DNA of 64,000 nt. Origin: Pantoea sp050157905. Lineage in GTDB: Bacteria; Pseudomonadota; Gammaproteobacteria; Enterobacterales; Enterobacteriaceae. The notes under the pieces were generated by a model. The model searched no databases, was not told the origin of the DNA, and worked only from the letters and a program-made list of their open reading frames with translations. The position numbers and the translations under genes were made by a program. The first letter of the stretch is position 1; every line of letters starts with the position of its first letter. The stretch is from NCBI RefSeq assembly GCF_050157905.1, contig NZ_JBKIWZ010000001.1:2604001-2668000 (forward strand), in the 5' to 3' direction. This document shows, in pieces, positions 17,111 through 26,546 of the stretch.

Positions 17111-19561
17111 ATGCGAACTTTTTCCCCACATCCCTGCGCGCTGGCAGTCGCCAGCCTTCTCTGCGCGGCAGCACCTGATGCGGTGCGGGCGGAGACTTAC
17201 TCCGTCCTGCCACCGCCGCCCAGCCTGCAGAGCCACAGCGACGTACAGCAATATATGCTGGAGCTGGTCGTTAACCAGCAGGCCAGCGGCAACATCGTAC
17301 CGGTCGGGCAGCGCAACGGACATTTTCTGTTGCGCCGTGGCGACCTGCAGCGTGCCGGTCTGCCAGCGGAAAAGCTGGGCGCTGAGTCGCTGGTCGATGT
17401 CAGCAGCCTGCAGGCGGCAGACGTGGAATATGACGCGGCGCGGCAGCGGCTGCTGCTGACCGTGCCGCCCGCGTGGCTGCCGGGTCAGGTGATCGGCGAG
17501 GCGAAAAACGGGCCACGCTATCCGGGCCGCACCAGCCGGGGCGCGCTGATTAATTATGATCTTTACGCCAGCCGCACTGATAACAGCGGCACCCGTCTCT
17601 CGGTGTGGAATGAGCTGCGTCTGTTCGGCGAGGCCGGGCACCTCTCCAGCAACGGCGTCTGGCTGCAGCAGCTCGAAGGCCAGACCACCTATCAGGACGA
17701 TGGCTACATCCGTTATGACAGCTGGTGGAGTTACGACGATGAAAACATGGCGATGAGCTGGCGGGTCGGCGATCTGATCACCGACTCGCTGGCGTGGAGC
17801 AGCAGCGTGCGGCTCGGCGGCCTGCAGGTGGGCCGCGACTTCAGCGTGCGCCCCGATCTGGTGACCTATCCGCTGCCCGCCTTCTCCGGCCAGGCCGCCG
17901 TGCCCTCAACTGTCGATCTCTTTATCAACGGCTATCGCTCCAGCCAGGCAAATGTGCAACCCGGCCCGTGGTCGATGACCAACGTGCCCTTTGTCAACGG
18001 TGCGGGTGACGCCGTGATCACCACCACCGACGCGGTGGGTCGCCGCATTACCACCACCATGCCGTTTTATGTCTCCAGTAATCTGCTGAAACCGGGCCTG
18101 TCGGACTACGCGCTCTCTGCGGGCGCGATCCGCGAAAACTACGGTATCCGCAACTTCGATTATGGGGCTGCCGCCGCCAGCGGCTCCTGGCGATACGGCA
18201 TGACGGACTGGCTGACGCTGGAGAGCCACGCCGAAGGCAGTAAACGCCTGGCAATGGGCGGCGTTGGCGGGCAGCTACGCGTCGGCAGCTGGGGCGTGGT
18301 CAACGGCGCGGTTGCGCAGAGCCAGCTTGAGGGTGAAAACGGCAGGCAATATAGCTGGGGATATCAGTACAACAATCGCTGGTTCAACCTTGGCACGCAG
18401 CAGATCCAGCGCAGCAGCACGTTCGGCAATCTGGCGCTGGTCGGCAGTCGCGCCGGGGGGATGCCGGACAGCCGCCGCTATGCCCTGTCGCGCCGCAGCG
18501 CGCAGTATAGCGCCAGCGTCTCCCTGAACCGCTTTGGCAGCGTGGGGGCCGCCTTTATCGATATCACGGACGGCCAGGGCGATCGCACCCGGCTATGGAA
18601 CCTCTCCTGGAGCAAAAACCTGTGGGGTAACAGCAGCCTTTACGTCTCGGCCAGCCGCGATCAGCAGGAGAAGAGCTGGACCGGCGCCATTTCGCTGGTA
18701 ATTCCGTTTGGCGAACAGGGCAGCGCGGCAATCAGCACCGAACGCGACCAGCGAGGCCGGGACAGTCAGCGCCTTTATGCTTCGCGTGCCATGCCCAGCG
18801 ACGGCGGTATCGCCTGGGATGCGGGCTGGGCGAATCAGAGCGGTAACAGCGGCGACTATCGTCAGGGCAGTCTGCGCTATCGTAATAACCAGATCGACAC
18901 CGCAGCGGGTTTTTATGGCGACGATGACAACCTCACGCAGTGGGCCGATCTCTCCGGCTCGCTGGTGGTGATGGACAATCATCTCTTTGCCGCTAACGCG
19001 ATCAATGATGCCTTTGTGCTGGTGAAAACCCGCTATCCCGGTGTGACCGTCCGCTACGAAAATCAGCCGATGGGCCGCACCAGCCAGCAGGGTTATCTGC
19101 TGGTGCCCGCCATCAGCAGTTACTACCCGGCCCGCTATGATATCGACACACTCGATCTGCCCGCCGACATGACGACGCCCCGGGTCGAGCAGCGCTTCGC
19201 AGTGAAACGTCAGAGCGGCTACCTGCTCGATTTCCCGGTGGAGAAACTGCGTTCGGCCAGCGTTATCCTGCTTGACGCTCAGGGGCAGCCGCTGCCGGTT
19301 TCCAGTCAGGTGCTGCGCCCCGATCATCCCACCGAATATGTTGGCTGGGATGGCCTCGTCTGGATGGAGAATCTCGCCACCCTTAACCCGATTACGGTGC
19401 TCACGCCCGACGGTCGCCGTTGCGAAACCAGACTGCACATCGCCAGCGGCCAGCCTCAGGCGCTGAAAACTTACGGTCCCCTGACCTGTGCGCTGCTGCC
19501 CCTGACGCCCGACAACGCCGTCACGGCCGCTGATTCTTTTCCCTCCGGAGCAAAACCATGA
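17111..19561 (+). CDS. Outer-membrane fimbrial usher, CsuD-like
   Basis: The protein has 816 residues with a signal peptide (about 1-27). It shows the usher order: an N-terminal periplasmic domain (~30-140), a large beta-barrel, a plug domain inserted around 230-320 (SQANVQPGPWSMTNVPF lies here), and C-terminal domains with DGLVWMENL and a Cys near CETRLHI. Ushers form the outer-membrane pore and polymerise the pilus from chaperone-subunit complexes. The last codons overlap the adhesin start in an ATGA arrangement, so translation is probably coupled. The length fits archaic ushers (about 800-830). Confidence 0.9.
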   Translation: MRTFSPHPCALAVASLLCAAAPDAVRAETYSVLPPPPSLQSHSDVQQYMLELVVNQQASGNIVPVGQRNGHFLLRRGDLQRAGLPAEKLGAESLVDVSSLQAADVEYDAARQRLLLTVPPAWLPGQVIGEAKNGPRYPGRTSRGALINYDLYASRTDNSGTRLSVWNELRLFGEAGHLSSNGVWLQQLEGQTTYQDDGYIRYDSWWSYDDENMAMSWRVGDLITDSLAWSSSVRLGGLQVGRDFSVRPDLVTYPLPAFSGQAAVPSTVDLFINGYRSSQANVQPGPWSMTNVPFVNGAGDAVITTTDAVGRRITTTMPFYVSSNLLKPGLSDYALSAGAIRENYGIRNFDYGAAAASGSWRYGMTDWLTLESHAEGSKRLAMGGVGGQLRVGSWGVVNGAVAQSQLEGENGRQYSWGYQYNNRWFNLGTQQIQRSSTFGNLALVGSRAGGMPDSRRYALSRRSAQYSASVSLNRFGSVGAAFIDITDGQGDRTRLWNLSWSKNLWGNSSLYVSASRDQQEKSWTGAISLVIPFGEQGSAAISTERDQRGRDSQRLYASRAMPSDGGIAWDAGWANQSGNSGDYRQGSLRYRNNQIDTAAGFYGDDDNLTQWADLSGSLVVMDNHLFAANAINDAFVLVKTRYPGVTVRYENQPMGRTSQQGYLLVPAISSYYPARYDIDTLDLPADMTTPRVEQRFAVKRQSGYLLDFPVEKLRSASVILLDAQGQPLPVSSQVLRPDHPTEYVGWDGLVWMENLATLNPITVLTPDGRRCETRLHIASGQPQALKTYGPLTCALLPLTPDNAVTAADSFPSGAKP

Positions 19562-20532
19562 TGAGATTTCTGCTACTGGCTGGCCTGCTGCTGCTGTCCC
19601 CGCTGGGTTACGCCGCCTGTAACCTGCCCGCCTCCAGCGCCAGCTTCGGCTCGATCACCACCTTTGTGGCAAACACCACGATCAGTTCTGCGAGCACCAA
19701 CGCCAACGTCAACTGCGGGGCGGGTTCAACCCTGTCACTGCTGGGCAATAACCAGATTACCTTCCAGCTGACCGGCGCAACCAGCAATAACGGCACGCGC
19801 GGTATATTAAAGCGCAGCGGTGACACCGGCAGCGACAACGTGCCGGTCCGGCTCTGTACCGACTCGGCCTGTGCCAGCGAACTGACGATTGGCGGCGCGC
19901 CTTACGTCTATGTATCGCAGACCCTGATCAACCTGGCGGGCCTGCTGGGCAGTCTTAATTTCGCCATTCCGGTCTATCTGCGAACCGTGCCCGGCCAGGT
20001 CGTGGCCGCCGGGACGTATCAGGTAACGCTGAATATGGCGGTGACATATCGCGTCTGCACCAGCATCAGTTTAGGCGGTCTCTGCCTGAGCGAACAGAAC
20101 GGCAGCGGCCTCATCCCCATCACCGTCACCGCCATCCTCACCAATGACTGCACGACGATTACCTCACCCAACATCAGCTTTGGCAGTGCGCCGCTGGTCG
20201 GCAGTTTCTCCGCCGTCACACAGACCATTAACGTGCTGTGCAGCAAAGGCAGTACCTATACGGTGGGGCTGAGTAATGGCAGCTATCCGGTCGGCAGCGT
20301 ACGGAATATGGCCAGCGGGGCTAATCGTCTGAGTTATGAGATTTACAAAGAGTCCGGCAGCAATCGCTGGGGGTCGGCAGGAACGGAACGCTGGAGCAGT
20401 ACGATCTCCTCGGCGGTGTCAGCGGATGGACTGACGCGCGGCTATAACTACACCGCGCGCATCCTGACTTCGCAGAGCACGCCGCCAGCCGGAAACTACA
20501 GCGACAGCGTGGTGGTCGATTTGTCGTTTTAG
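19558..20532 (+). CDS. Two-domain tip adhesin, CsuE-like
   Basis: The protein has 324 residues with a signal peptide (LLLAGLLLLSPLGYA). Two SCU domains follow, about 19-168 and 175-324. The first starts at CNLPASSASFGS and the second around LTNDCTTITSPNISFGS. The second ends in NYSDSVVVDLSF, the donor-strand signature. The two-domain form matches CsuE, the tip subunit of archaic pili, which in Acinetobacter carries hydrophobic finger loops that bind plastic and other surfaces. Whether the loops here are equally hydrophobic needs a structural model. The gene overlaps the usher by four bases, and its stop overlaps that of the convergent symporter gene. Confidence 0.83.
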   Translation: MMRFLLLAGLLLLSPLGYAACNLPASSASFGSITTFVANTTISSASTNANVNCGAGSTLSLLGNNQITFQLTGATSNNGTRGILKRSGDTGSDNVPVRLCTDSACASELTIGGAPYVYVSQTLINLAGLLGSLNFAIPVYLRTVPGQVVAAGTYQVTLNMAVTYRVCTSISLGGLCLSEQNGSGLIPITVTAILTNDCTTITSPNISFGSAPLVGSFSAVTQTINVLCSKGSTYTVGLSNGSYPVGSVRNMASGANRLSYEIYKESGSNRWGSAGTERWSSTISSAVSADGLTRGYNYTARILTSQSTPPAGNYSDSVVVDLSF

Positions 20533-21851
20533 AGTGAGGCGCTGACCGGCGCGGTGCGGTGACGCAGCTGGTACTGCTTCACCATCCGGCCAATCAGCAG
20601 TGTGCCGATCAGCCCGCAGACGGCCGCAAAGGTCAGCCAGACACCCGGCATCGCCTTGTCACCGGTGGCGTGGATCAGGTAGCTGGAGATGGCCGGGGTG
20701 AAGCCGCCAAACAGCGCCGTTGCCAGGCTGTAAGCCATTGAGAAACCGGCAGCGCGCACCTCAGCAGGCATGATCTCCGCCAGATAAACCACCATTGCCC
20801 CGTTATAGCTGGCATAGAGGAACGACAGCCAGAGCTCCGCTTCCAGCAGGTGGGCAAAGCTGGCCGATCCCACCAGCCAGTGCAGCACCGGCCAGGTGGT
20901 GACAATCATCAGCAGCGTAAAGACAATCAGCAGCGGACGACGCCCGACACGATCTGACAGCGCCCCCATCAGCGGCAGCCAGAAAAGGTTTGACACACCC
21001 ACGCAGAGCGTCACAAGAAACGCCTGCTTGTCGCTCATCATCAGCACGGTTTTGCCAAAGGTGGGGGTGAACGCGGTGATCATATAGAACATCACCGTCG
21101 TGGTAACGACCATCAGCATCCCCGCCAGCACCAGCGCCCAGTTACTGGCTACCGACCGCATGATTTCTGCCATGCCCGGACGATGTTTACGCTTGCTGAA
21201 GGCCTCGGTCTCCTCCAGCATCCGGCGGATATAGAACAGGAACGGCACAATCAGACAGCCGACTACAAACGGGATACGCCAGCCCCACTCTGTTACGGCC
21301 TCTTTTGCCAGCAGGTGGTTCAGCATCAGCCCCAGCAGTGCGGCGAAGATCACCGCAATCTGCTGACTGCCCGACTGCCAGCTGACGAAAAAGCCTTTGC
21401 GGCCTTCAGGAGCAACCTCCGCCAGATAGACCGATACGCCACCCAGCTCAACACCTGCGGAAAAGCCCTGCAGCAGCCGGCCCAGCAGAATCAGAATCGG
21501 AGCCGCCGCGCCCAGGGTCGCATAGCCCGGCACCAGCGCGATGGTCAGCGTACCTATCGCCATCAGGCTCAGCGTCAGCAGCAGCCCTTTACGACGACCG
21601 TGATGGTCAATATAGGCCCCCAGAATGATCGCCCCCAGCGGGCGCATCAGAAAGCCTGCACCAAAGGTCATCAGGGTCAGCATCAGAGAAGCGAAGGGGT
21701 CGTCACCCGGGAAAAAGGTTTTGGCTATCGCAGTTGCGTAATAACCAAACACCATAAAATCGTACATCTCCAGAAAGTTACCACTGGTGACGTTAAAGAT
21801 TGTCCGCGCGGCACTTTTGGGTGGCTTTTGTAAAGACGGGGTGTGACTCAT
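20529..21851 (-). CDS. MHS-family proton symporter, citrate/tricarballylate type
   Basis: The protein has 440 residues with 12 predicted membrane segments. The N-terminal motif FNVTSGNFLEMYDFMVFGYYA and the segments LLGRLLQGFSAGVELGGVSV and EWGWRIPF match CitA/TcuC symporters of Salmonella and Klebsiella closely. DHHGRRKG is the MFS loop 2-3 motif. Such proteins take up citrate or tricarballylate with protons. TAGGAAG precedes the ATG at 21851. No tricarballylate genes (tcuA, tcuB) are adjacent, so citrate or a related tricarboxylate is the more cautious assignment. The gene ends inside the stop of the csuE-like gene and appears to be monocistronic. Confidence 0.85.
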   Translation of the reverse strand: MSHTPSLQKPPKSAARTIFNVTSGNFLEMYDFMVFGYYATAIAKTFFPGDDPFASLMLTLMTFGAGFLMRPLGAIILGAYIDHHGRRKGLLLTLSLMAIGTLTIALVPGYATLGAAAPILILLGRLLQGFSAGVELGGVSVYLAEVAPEGRKGFFVSWQSGSQQIAVIFAALLGLMLNHLLAKEAVTEWGWRIPFVVGCLIVPFLFYIRRMLEETEAFSKRKHRPGMAEIMRSVASNWALVLAGMLMVVTTTVMFYMITAFTPTFGKTVLMMSDKQAFLVTLCVGVSNLFWLPLMGALSDRVGRRPLLIVFTLLMIVTTWPVLHWLVGSASFAHLLEAELWLSFLYASYNGAMVVYLAEIMPAEVRAAGFSMAYSLATALFGGFTPAISSYLIHATGDKAMPGVWLTFAAVCGLIGTLLIGRMVKQYQLRHRTAPVSASL

Positions 21852-22037
21852 AACGGCTTCCTATTGTTTTTTAGCCGTTTTAGCCTGCCTGAAGCAGGAA
21901 TAATGTGACCGGGCTCACCATTGCACTTTACAAAACTATGTACATGAGTAACAACCAGTTAACAAATAAGCGCAGCCAGCATAACCGATCGGTGCGATCG
22001 CCCGTTGGCCTGATTTTGTATGGCTGTCGCGCAGGCA

Positions 22038-22064
22038 TAAAAAAAGGCGACGGAAGCCGTCGCC
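22038..22064 (-). terminator. Terminator of exbB-exbD
   Basis: On the minus strand GGCGACGG and CCGTCGCC (22046-22064) form an 8-base stem with a three-base loop, followed by a run of seven T. It lies 24 bases past the exbD stop. Confidence 0.88.
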
Positions 22065-22087
22065 TTGTTCAGAAACCGGATAAGCCG

Positions 22088-22510
<423 letters not shown>

Positions 22511-22516
22511 CAGTGC

Positions 22517-23257
22517 TTACCCTAACCGCAGCTTCTGCGCAGTGGCAGGACGCGGAACATCCCGCGCAACGGTGCCGAGGTCGATATCACGACTCTGCAG
22601 CAGCATAACCTGAGCGGCAACATCGCCCAGCGAGGCTTTATAGTTAGCGATCATGCGGGCAAACACGTTGTAGATGACAACTGCCGGGATAGCCGCCACC
22701 AGACCTACTGCGGTCGCCAGCAGTGCTTCGGCAATCCCCGGCGCGACCACGGCGAGATTGGTGGTCTGCGTTTTCGCGATGCCAATAAAGCTGTTCATGA
22801 TGCCCCAGACCGTGCCGAACAGCCCTACGAATGGCGCGACAGAGCCGATGGTCGCCAGGAAACCATTGCCTCGTCCGGCATGACGGCTGAAGGCCGCCAC
22901 GCGGCGCTCAAGGCGAAAACTGGTGCGGTCTTTGATTCCGTTGGTGTCTTCCACACCCGCCGACAGCGCAAGTTCATTCTGTGCGTCGTTCAGCAGCACC
23001 ACGCTGTGACTGTGGCCGGTAAACGATTGGGCGATACGGGCGGCATCATTGAGATTGCGGGCTTCGCCCAGCGCCTGCTGCTCACGCTTCAGGCGACGCT
23101 TAGCCGCGCTGAGTTCGGCATATTTGCCGAAGAAAATCGCCCAGGTTATGACAGAGGCCAGCAACAGGCCAACCATAACCACCTTTACCACGATATCGGC
23201 ATGTTGATACATGCCCCAAACGGAGAGGTCCGTTTGCATCAACTCACTGGCTACCAC
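22517..23257 (-). CDS. exbB: TonB energy-transducing protein ExbB
   Basis: The protein has 246 residues and begins with a GTG at 23257 preceded by GGAG. The segment LMQTDLSVWGMYQHADIVVK matches E. coli ExbB. Three membrane helices are expected at about 20-40, 132-155 and 180-200; FVGLFGTVWGIMNSF and VAPGIAEALLATA line the proton path. ExbB is the scaffold of the ExbB5-ExbD2 motor. In E. coli exbB is divergent from metC; here a three-gene TRAP transporter lies between them. A likely Fur site at 23326-23344 suggests iron control. Confidence 0.96.
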   Translation of the reverse strand: MVASELMQTDLSVWGMYQHADIVVKVVMVGLLLASVITWAIFFGKYAELSAAKRRLKREQQALGEARNLNDAARIAQSFTGHSHSVVLLNDAQNELALSAGVEDTNGIKDRTSFRLERRVAAFSRHAGRGNGFLATIGSVAPFVGLFGTVWGIMNSFIGIAKTQTTNLAVVAPGIAEALLATAVGLVAAIPAVVIYNVFARMIANYKASLGDVAAQVMLLQSRDIDLGTVARDVPRPATAQKLRLG

Positions 23258-23325
23258 GCTGCTTCTCCAACTTCTGATTCAGGGATGCAAAACAAGGACA
23301 AATAATAGCAAAATGGTGCCGAATT

Positions 23326-23344
23326 GATAGTAGTTCTCATTAGT
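23326..23344 (-). promoter_or_regulatory. Candidate Fur box upstream of exbB
   Basis: GATAGTAGTTCTCATTAGT matches the 19-base Fur consensus at about 11 positions, with both GATA-like and TCATTA-like halves present. It is about 70 bases before the exbB start. Iron control of exbB is known in E. coli, which supports the call. Confidence 0.55.
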
Positions 23345-23406
23345 ATTTACAAAGTTAAGGGTCCCAGATGACCTGCTTTCGGCGGTTTTAATGGCGATAT
23401 GCCTGT

Positions 23407-23464
23407 ACGTTTCTAAAATGTGAAGCCGCATGAAAATTTATTAAAACAACGTTTCAAAATGTGA
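23407..23464. repeat. Direct repeat with a KdgR-like half, upstream of the TRAP operon
   Basis: ACGTTTCTAAAATGTGA (23407-23423) recurs as ACGTTTCAAAATGTGA (23449-23464). The copies start 42 bases apart, about four helical turns. The second overlaps TTAAAACAACGTTTCAA, a near-palindrome similar to the KdgR (IclR-family) operators of pectinolytic enterobacteria. They lie about 125-180 bases before dctP. Confidence 0.5.
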
Positions 23465-23587
23465 TGGGTTTCATTCAATCAGCATTGCTGCATTTTACTC
23501 AGGACGGTTTTCACTATGCTGGCTCCTCACGGCCCTCTGCGTTCAGCCCCGATCCCGGGCCGTCCTACCTCTGCGGGAGACAATATA

Positions 23588-24559
23588 ATGAGAATGATAA
23601 AAACAGGTCTGGCGACGGCCCTGGCGGTGACGGTGATGAGCAGTACCGCCCTGGCACAGGTCATTAAAGTTGCCGAAGTCCAGCCTGCGGGCTATCCGAC
23701 GGTGGTCGCCCTGCAGCACATGGGTGACAAGCTGAAACAGGCCACGAACGGACGGCTGGAGATGAAAATTTATGCCGGTGGCGTACTGGGTGATGAAGAC
23801 CAGACGCTACAGCAGGTGCAGCTCGGCGCCATTGATATGATTCGCGTTTCGCTGGCGCCAGTGACCTCCATTGCTCCGGAAACCAGCGTGCTGACGCTGC
23901 CCTATATTTTTCGCAACGTTGACCACATGCACAAGGTTCTGGATGGTGAGATAGGTCGCGAGATCGCCAGCCGGTTCGACAGCGATCCTAATGCCCGCAT
24001 GGTCTTTCTCGGCTGGACCGATGCGGGTGAGCGCAACATGATCACCAAAAACCCCCTGGCGAAACCCGAGGATCTCAAAGGTATGAAAATTCGGGTGCAG
24101 AACAGTGCCATCTCACTGGCGACACTGAAAGCCATGGGTGCCAACCCGGTGGCGATGGGCGTCAGCGAGGTCTTCAGCGCCATGCAGACCGGCGTAGTCG
24201 ATGGCACCGAGAACAATCCCCCCACCTTTGTGGCCCACAACTATCTGCCGGTGGCGAAGTTTTACACCCTCACCGGCCACTTTATCCAGCCAGAGATGAT
24301 CCTCTATTCAAAACGCGCCTGGGATCGCCTTAAACCCGAGGATCAGGCGCTGCTGAAAAAGCTGGGTAAAGAGGCGCAGGATGAAGAGCGCCAGCTCTGG
24401 GCTACCTACACTGACGACGCGATCGCCAAAATGAAGGCGGGCGGCGTCACGTTCCAGCAGACCGACCGCGACTATTTCGTCAAAGCGACGCAGCCGGTGC
24501 GCGATCAGTTTGCCGGCAAATATCAGGATCTGATGACCCGGATCGCTGAGGTGAAATAA
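23588..24559 (+). CDS. dctP: TRAP transporter substrate-binding protein DctP
   Basis: The protein has 323 residues from the ATG at 23588, preceded by GGGAG. The signal peptide covers about 1-22 (ATALAVTVMSSTALA). The mature protein shows DctP hallmarks: YAGGVLGDEDQTLQQVQLGAID, then MKIRVQNS with the Arg that binds the substrate carboxylate, and GVVDGTENNP. It captures an organic acid in the periplasm for the membrane subunits encoded next. The family includes C4-dicarboxylate and uronate binders; a KdgR-like repeat upstream tilts toward uronates, but this is inference. Confidence 0.88.
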   Translation: MRMIKTGLATALAVTVMSSTALAQVIKVAEVQPAGYPTVVALQHMGDKLKQATNGRLEMKIYAGGVLGDEDQTLQQVQLGAIDMIRVSLAPVTSIAPETSVLTLPYIFRNVDHMHKVLDGEIGREIASRFDSDPNARMVFLGWTDAGERNMITKNPLAKPEDLKGMKIRVQNSAISLATLKAMGANPVAMGVSEVFSAMQTGVVDGTENNPPTFVAHNYLPVAKFYTLTGHFIQPEMILYSKRAWDRLKPEDQALLKKLGKEAQDEERQLWATYTDDAIAKMKAGGVTFQQTDRDYFVKATQPVRDQFAGKYQDLMTRIAEVK

Positions 24560-24605
24560 TCCCGGCGCCACACTGCCGTGTGGCGTGCTTACACAGGTAT
24601 CAGTT

Positions 24606-25112
24606 ATGACTGCTTATACGCGTCTGATGGATGGGCTTTATCTGCTCTGCATGCTGGTGGCCGCTGTGGCGCTGCTGATCATGGTGACGGTGATCCCGGT
24701 GGGGATCTTCGCCCGTTACGTGATGAATGGCGCGCTCTCCTGGCCGGAACCGGTCGCCATTATCTGCATGATTATTTTTACGTTTATTGGCGCGCCGGTG
24801 GGCCTGCGCGCCGGAACCCATATCTGCGTGTCGATGGTTACCGATCGCCTGTCGCCCGCCCGGCAGCGCCTGATGCTGCGCATCAGCGACCTGCTGATGA
24901 TCGTCACCTGTCTGGTCATCTTTCAGGCCAGCTACAGCCTGTGCGAAGCGATGTGGTTTCAGCATCTCGCTGCGCTGCCTGCGGTGACTTACGGCGAGAT
25001 CTATCTGCCGATTCCGATCGGCGCGATCTTTACCCTGCTGTTTGTCATTGAGCGATTGCTGAACGGCGATCAGAGTCAGCGGCCGGTTGTCTCGCTGGGC
25101 GGCACCCACTAA
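24606..25112 (+). CDS. dctQ: TRAP transporter small membrane subunit DctQ
   Basis: The protein has 168 residues with four hydrophobic segments (about 14-36, 47-66, 88-108, 130-150). GIFARYVMNGALSWPEP is the usual DctQ motif at the end of helix 1. I chose the ATG at 24606 over a GTG seven codons upstream because it starts at the conserved N-terminus. DctQ pairs with DctM in the inner membrane; the complex is driven by sodium in studied systems. It lies 46 bases after dctP and 14 before dctM. Confidence 0.9.
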   Translation: MTAYTRLMDGLYLLCMLVAAVALLIMVTVIPVGIFARYVMNGALSWPEPVAIICMIIFTFIGAPVGLRAGTHICVSMVTDRLSPARQRLMLRISDLLMIVTCLVIFQASYSLCEAMWFQHLAALPAVTYGEIYLPIPIGAIFTLLFVIERLLNGDQSQRPVVSLGGTH

Positions 25113-25126
25113 CGCGGAGCAGAAAA

Positions 25127-26413
25127 ATGGATGCATTGATTCTGATAGGCAGTTTGCTGGTATTGCTGATGGTGGGCTTTCCGGTCGCCTTCGCCGTCGG
25201 CCTCAGCGCCTTTATCGGGGCGTGGTGGATCGATCTGCCGCTGGAGGCGGTGGTGATTCAGGTGACCAACGGTATCAATAAATTTTCGCTGCTGACCATC
25301 CCATTCTTTATTCTGGCTGGCGCAATCATGGCAGAGGGCGGCATTGCCCGGCGGCTGGTCAACTTCGCCTATATCTTTGTCGGCTTTATTCGCGGCGGGC
25401 TCTCCCTGGTTAACATTGTCGCCTCAACTTTCTTTGGCGCGATCTCCGGCTCATCGGTCGCGGATACCGCCTCGATTGGCTCGGTGATGATCCCGCAGAT
25501 GGAGGAGAAAGGTTATCCGCGTGATTTCGCCGCCGCTGTCACCGCCAGTGGCTCGGTGCAGGCGGTGCTGACGCCCCCCAGTCATAACTCGGTGATTTAT
25601 TCGCTGGCGACCGGCGGCATGGTGACCATCTCGTCCCTGTTTGTCGCCGGGATCTTCCCTGGCCTGCTGCTGGCGGCCTGCCTGATGGTGATGTGTCTGG
25701 GCTTTGCCCGCAAACGCGGCTACCCCAAAGGCGAACGGATCCCGTTTCGTCTGGCGCTAAAGATCTTCTTCGATGCGTTCTGGGGGCTCTTTACCGTGGT
25801 GATCATTATGGGCGGTATCCTCTCGGGCATCTTTACCGCCTCGGAATCTGCGGCCATTGCCTGTCTCTGGGCCTTCTTTGTGACGATGTTTATCTATCGC
25901 GATTTCAGGTGGCGTCAGCTGCACATTCTGCTGTTCCGCACCATTAAAACCGTCACCATCGTCATGGTGCTGATCGCTTTCGCGACGGGCTTCGGCGCAG
26001 TAATGACCTTCATGCAGCTTCCGACCCTGATTACGGAAGCCTTCACCAGCTTCTCCGATAACAAATATGTGATTCTGATGTGCATCAATATCCTGCTGCT
26101 GGTGGTGGGCACGCTGATGGATATGGCACCGCTAATCCTGATTCTGACGCCGGTGTTGCTGCCGGTGGCGACCGCGCTGGGCATCGATCCGGTTCACTTC
26201 GGCATGATCATGCTGACCAACCTGGGGATCGGGCTGATTACGCCGCCGGTCGGCACGGTGCTGTTTGTTGCCAGTGCCGTGAGTAAACAGAAGATTGAAC
26301 AGGTGGTCAGCGAGATGCTGCCCTTCTACGGCATGCTGTTCCTGGTGCTGATGCTGATTACCTATGTCCCTGCCATTTCGCTCTGGTTACCGCACCTGAT
26401 GGGCGTGATGTAG
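25127..26413 (+). CDS. dctM: TRAP transporter large membrane subunit DctM
   Basis: The protein has 428 residues with about 11-12 membrane segments. Typical motifs are LLTIPFFILAGAIMAEGGIARRLV, FFGAISGSSVADTASIG and the late NLGIGLITPPVGTVLFV. These mark the elevator-type transport domain. It completes the dctP-dctQ-dctM operon, which ends in a strong terminator 11 bases later. The whole operon sits between exbB and metC, which are neighbours in E. coli, so it is either a lineage-specific insertion or an ancestral set lost from E. coli. Confidence 0.93.
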   Translation: MDALILIGSLLVLLMVGFPVAFAVGLSAFIGAWWIDLPLEAVVIQVTNGINKFSLLTIPFFILAGAIMAEGGIARRLVNFAYIFVGFIRGGLSLVNIVASTFFGAISGSSVADTASIGSVMIPQMEEKGYPRDFAAAVTASGSVQAVLTPPSHNSVIYSLATGGMVTISSLFVAGIFPGLLLAACLMVMCLGFARKRGYPKGERIPFRLALKIFFDAFWGLFTVVIIMGGILSGIFTASESAAIACLWAFFVTMFIYRDFRWRQLHILLFRTIKTVTIVMVLIAFATGFGAVMTFMQLPTLITEAFTSFSDNKYVILMCINILLLVVGTLMDMAPLILILTPVLLPVATALGIDPVHFGMIMLTNLGIGLITPPVGTVLFVASAVSKQKIEQVVSEMLPFYGMLFLVLMLITYVPAISLWLPHLMGVM

Positions 26414-26423
26414 CACAATAAAA

Positions 26424-26450
26424 GCGGCCCGTTCGCGGGCCCGTTTTTTA
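26424..26450 (+). terminator. Terminator of the TRAP operon
   Basis: GGCCCG (26426-26431) and CGGGCC (26436-26441) form the stem with a TTCG loop, followed by CGTTTTTT. Confidence 0.9.
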
Positions 26451-26546
26451 TGCTGCGACGCACTCTGATAATCACCATTGAGTCTCAACCCTGCTGGTCG
26501 TTTCGTGATAACGTGAGGGCTTAGTCAGAAGCGGCAAAGGCGACTC

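Noticed and set aside
26414..26546. MetJ boxes before metC
   Set aside because: No tandem AGACGTCT-like units were visible, though weak ones could be missed by eye.
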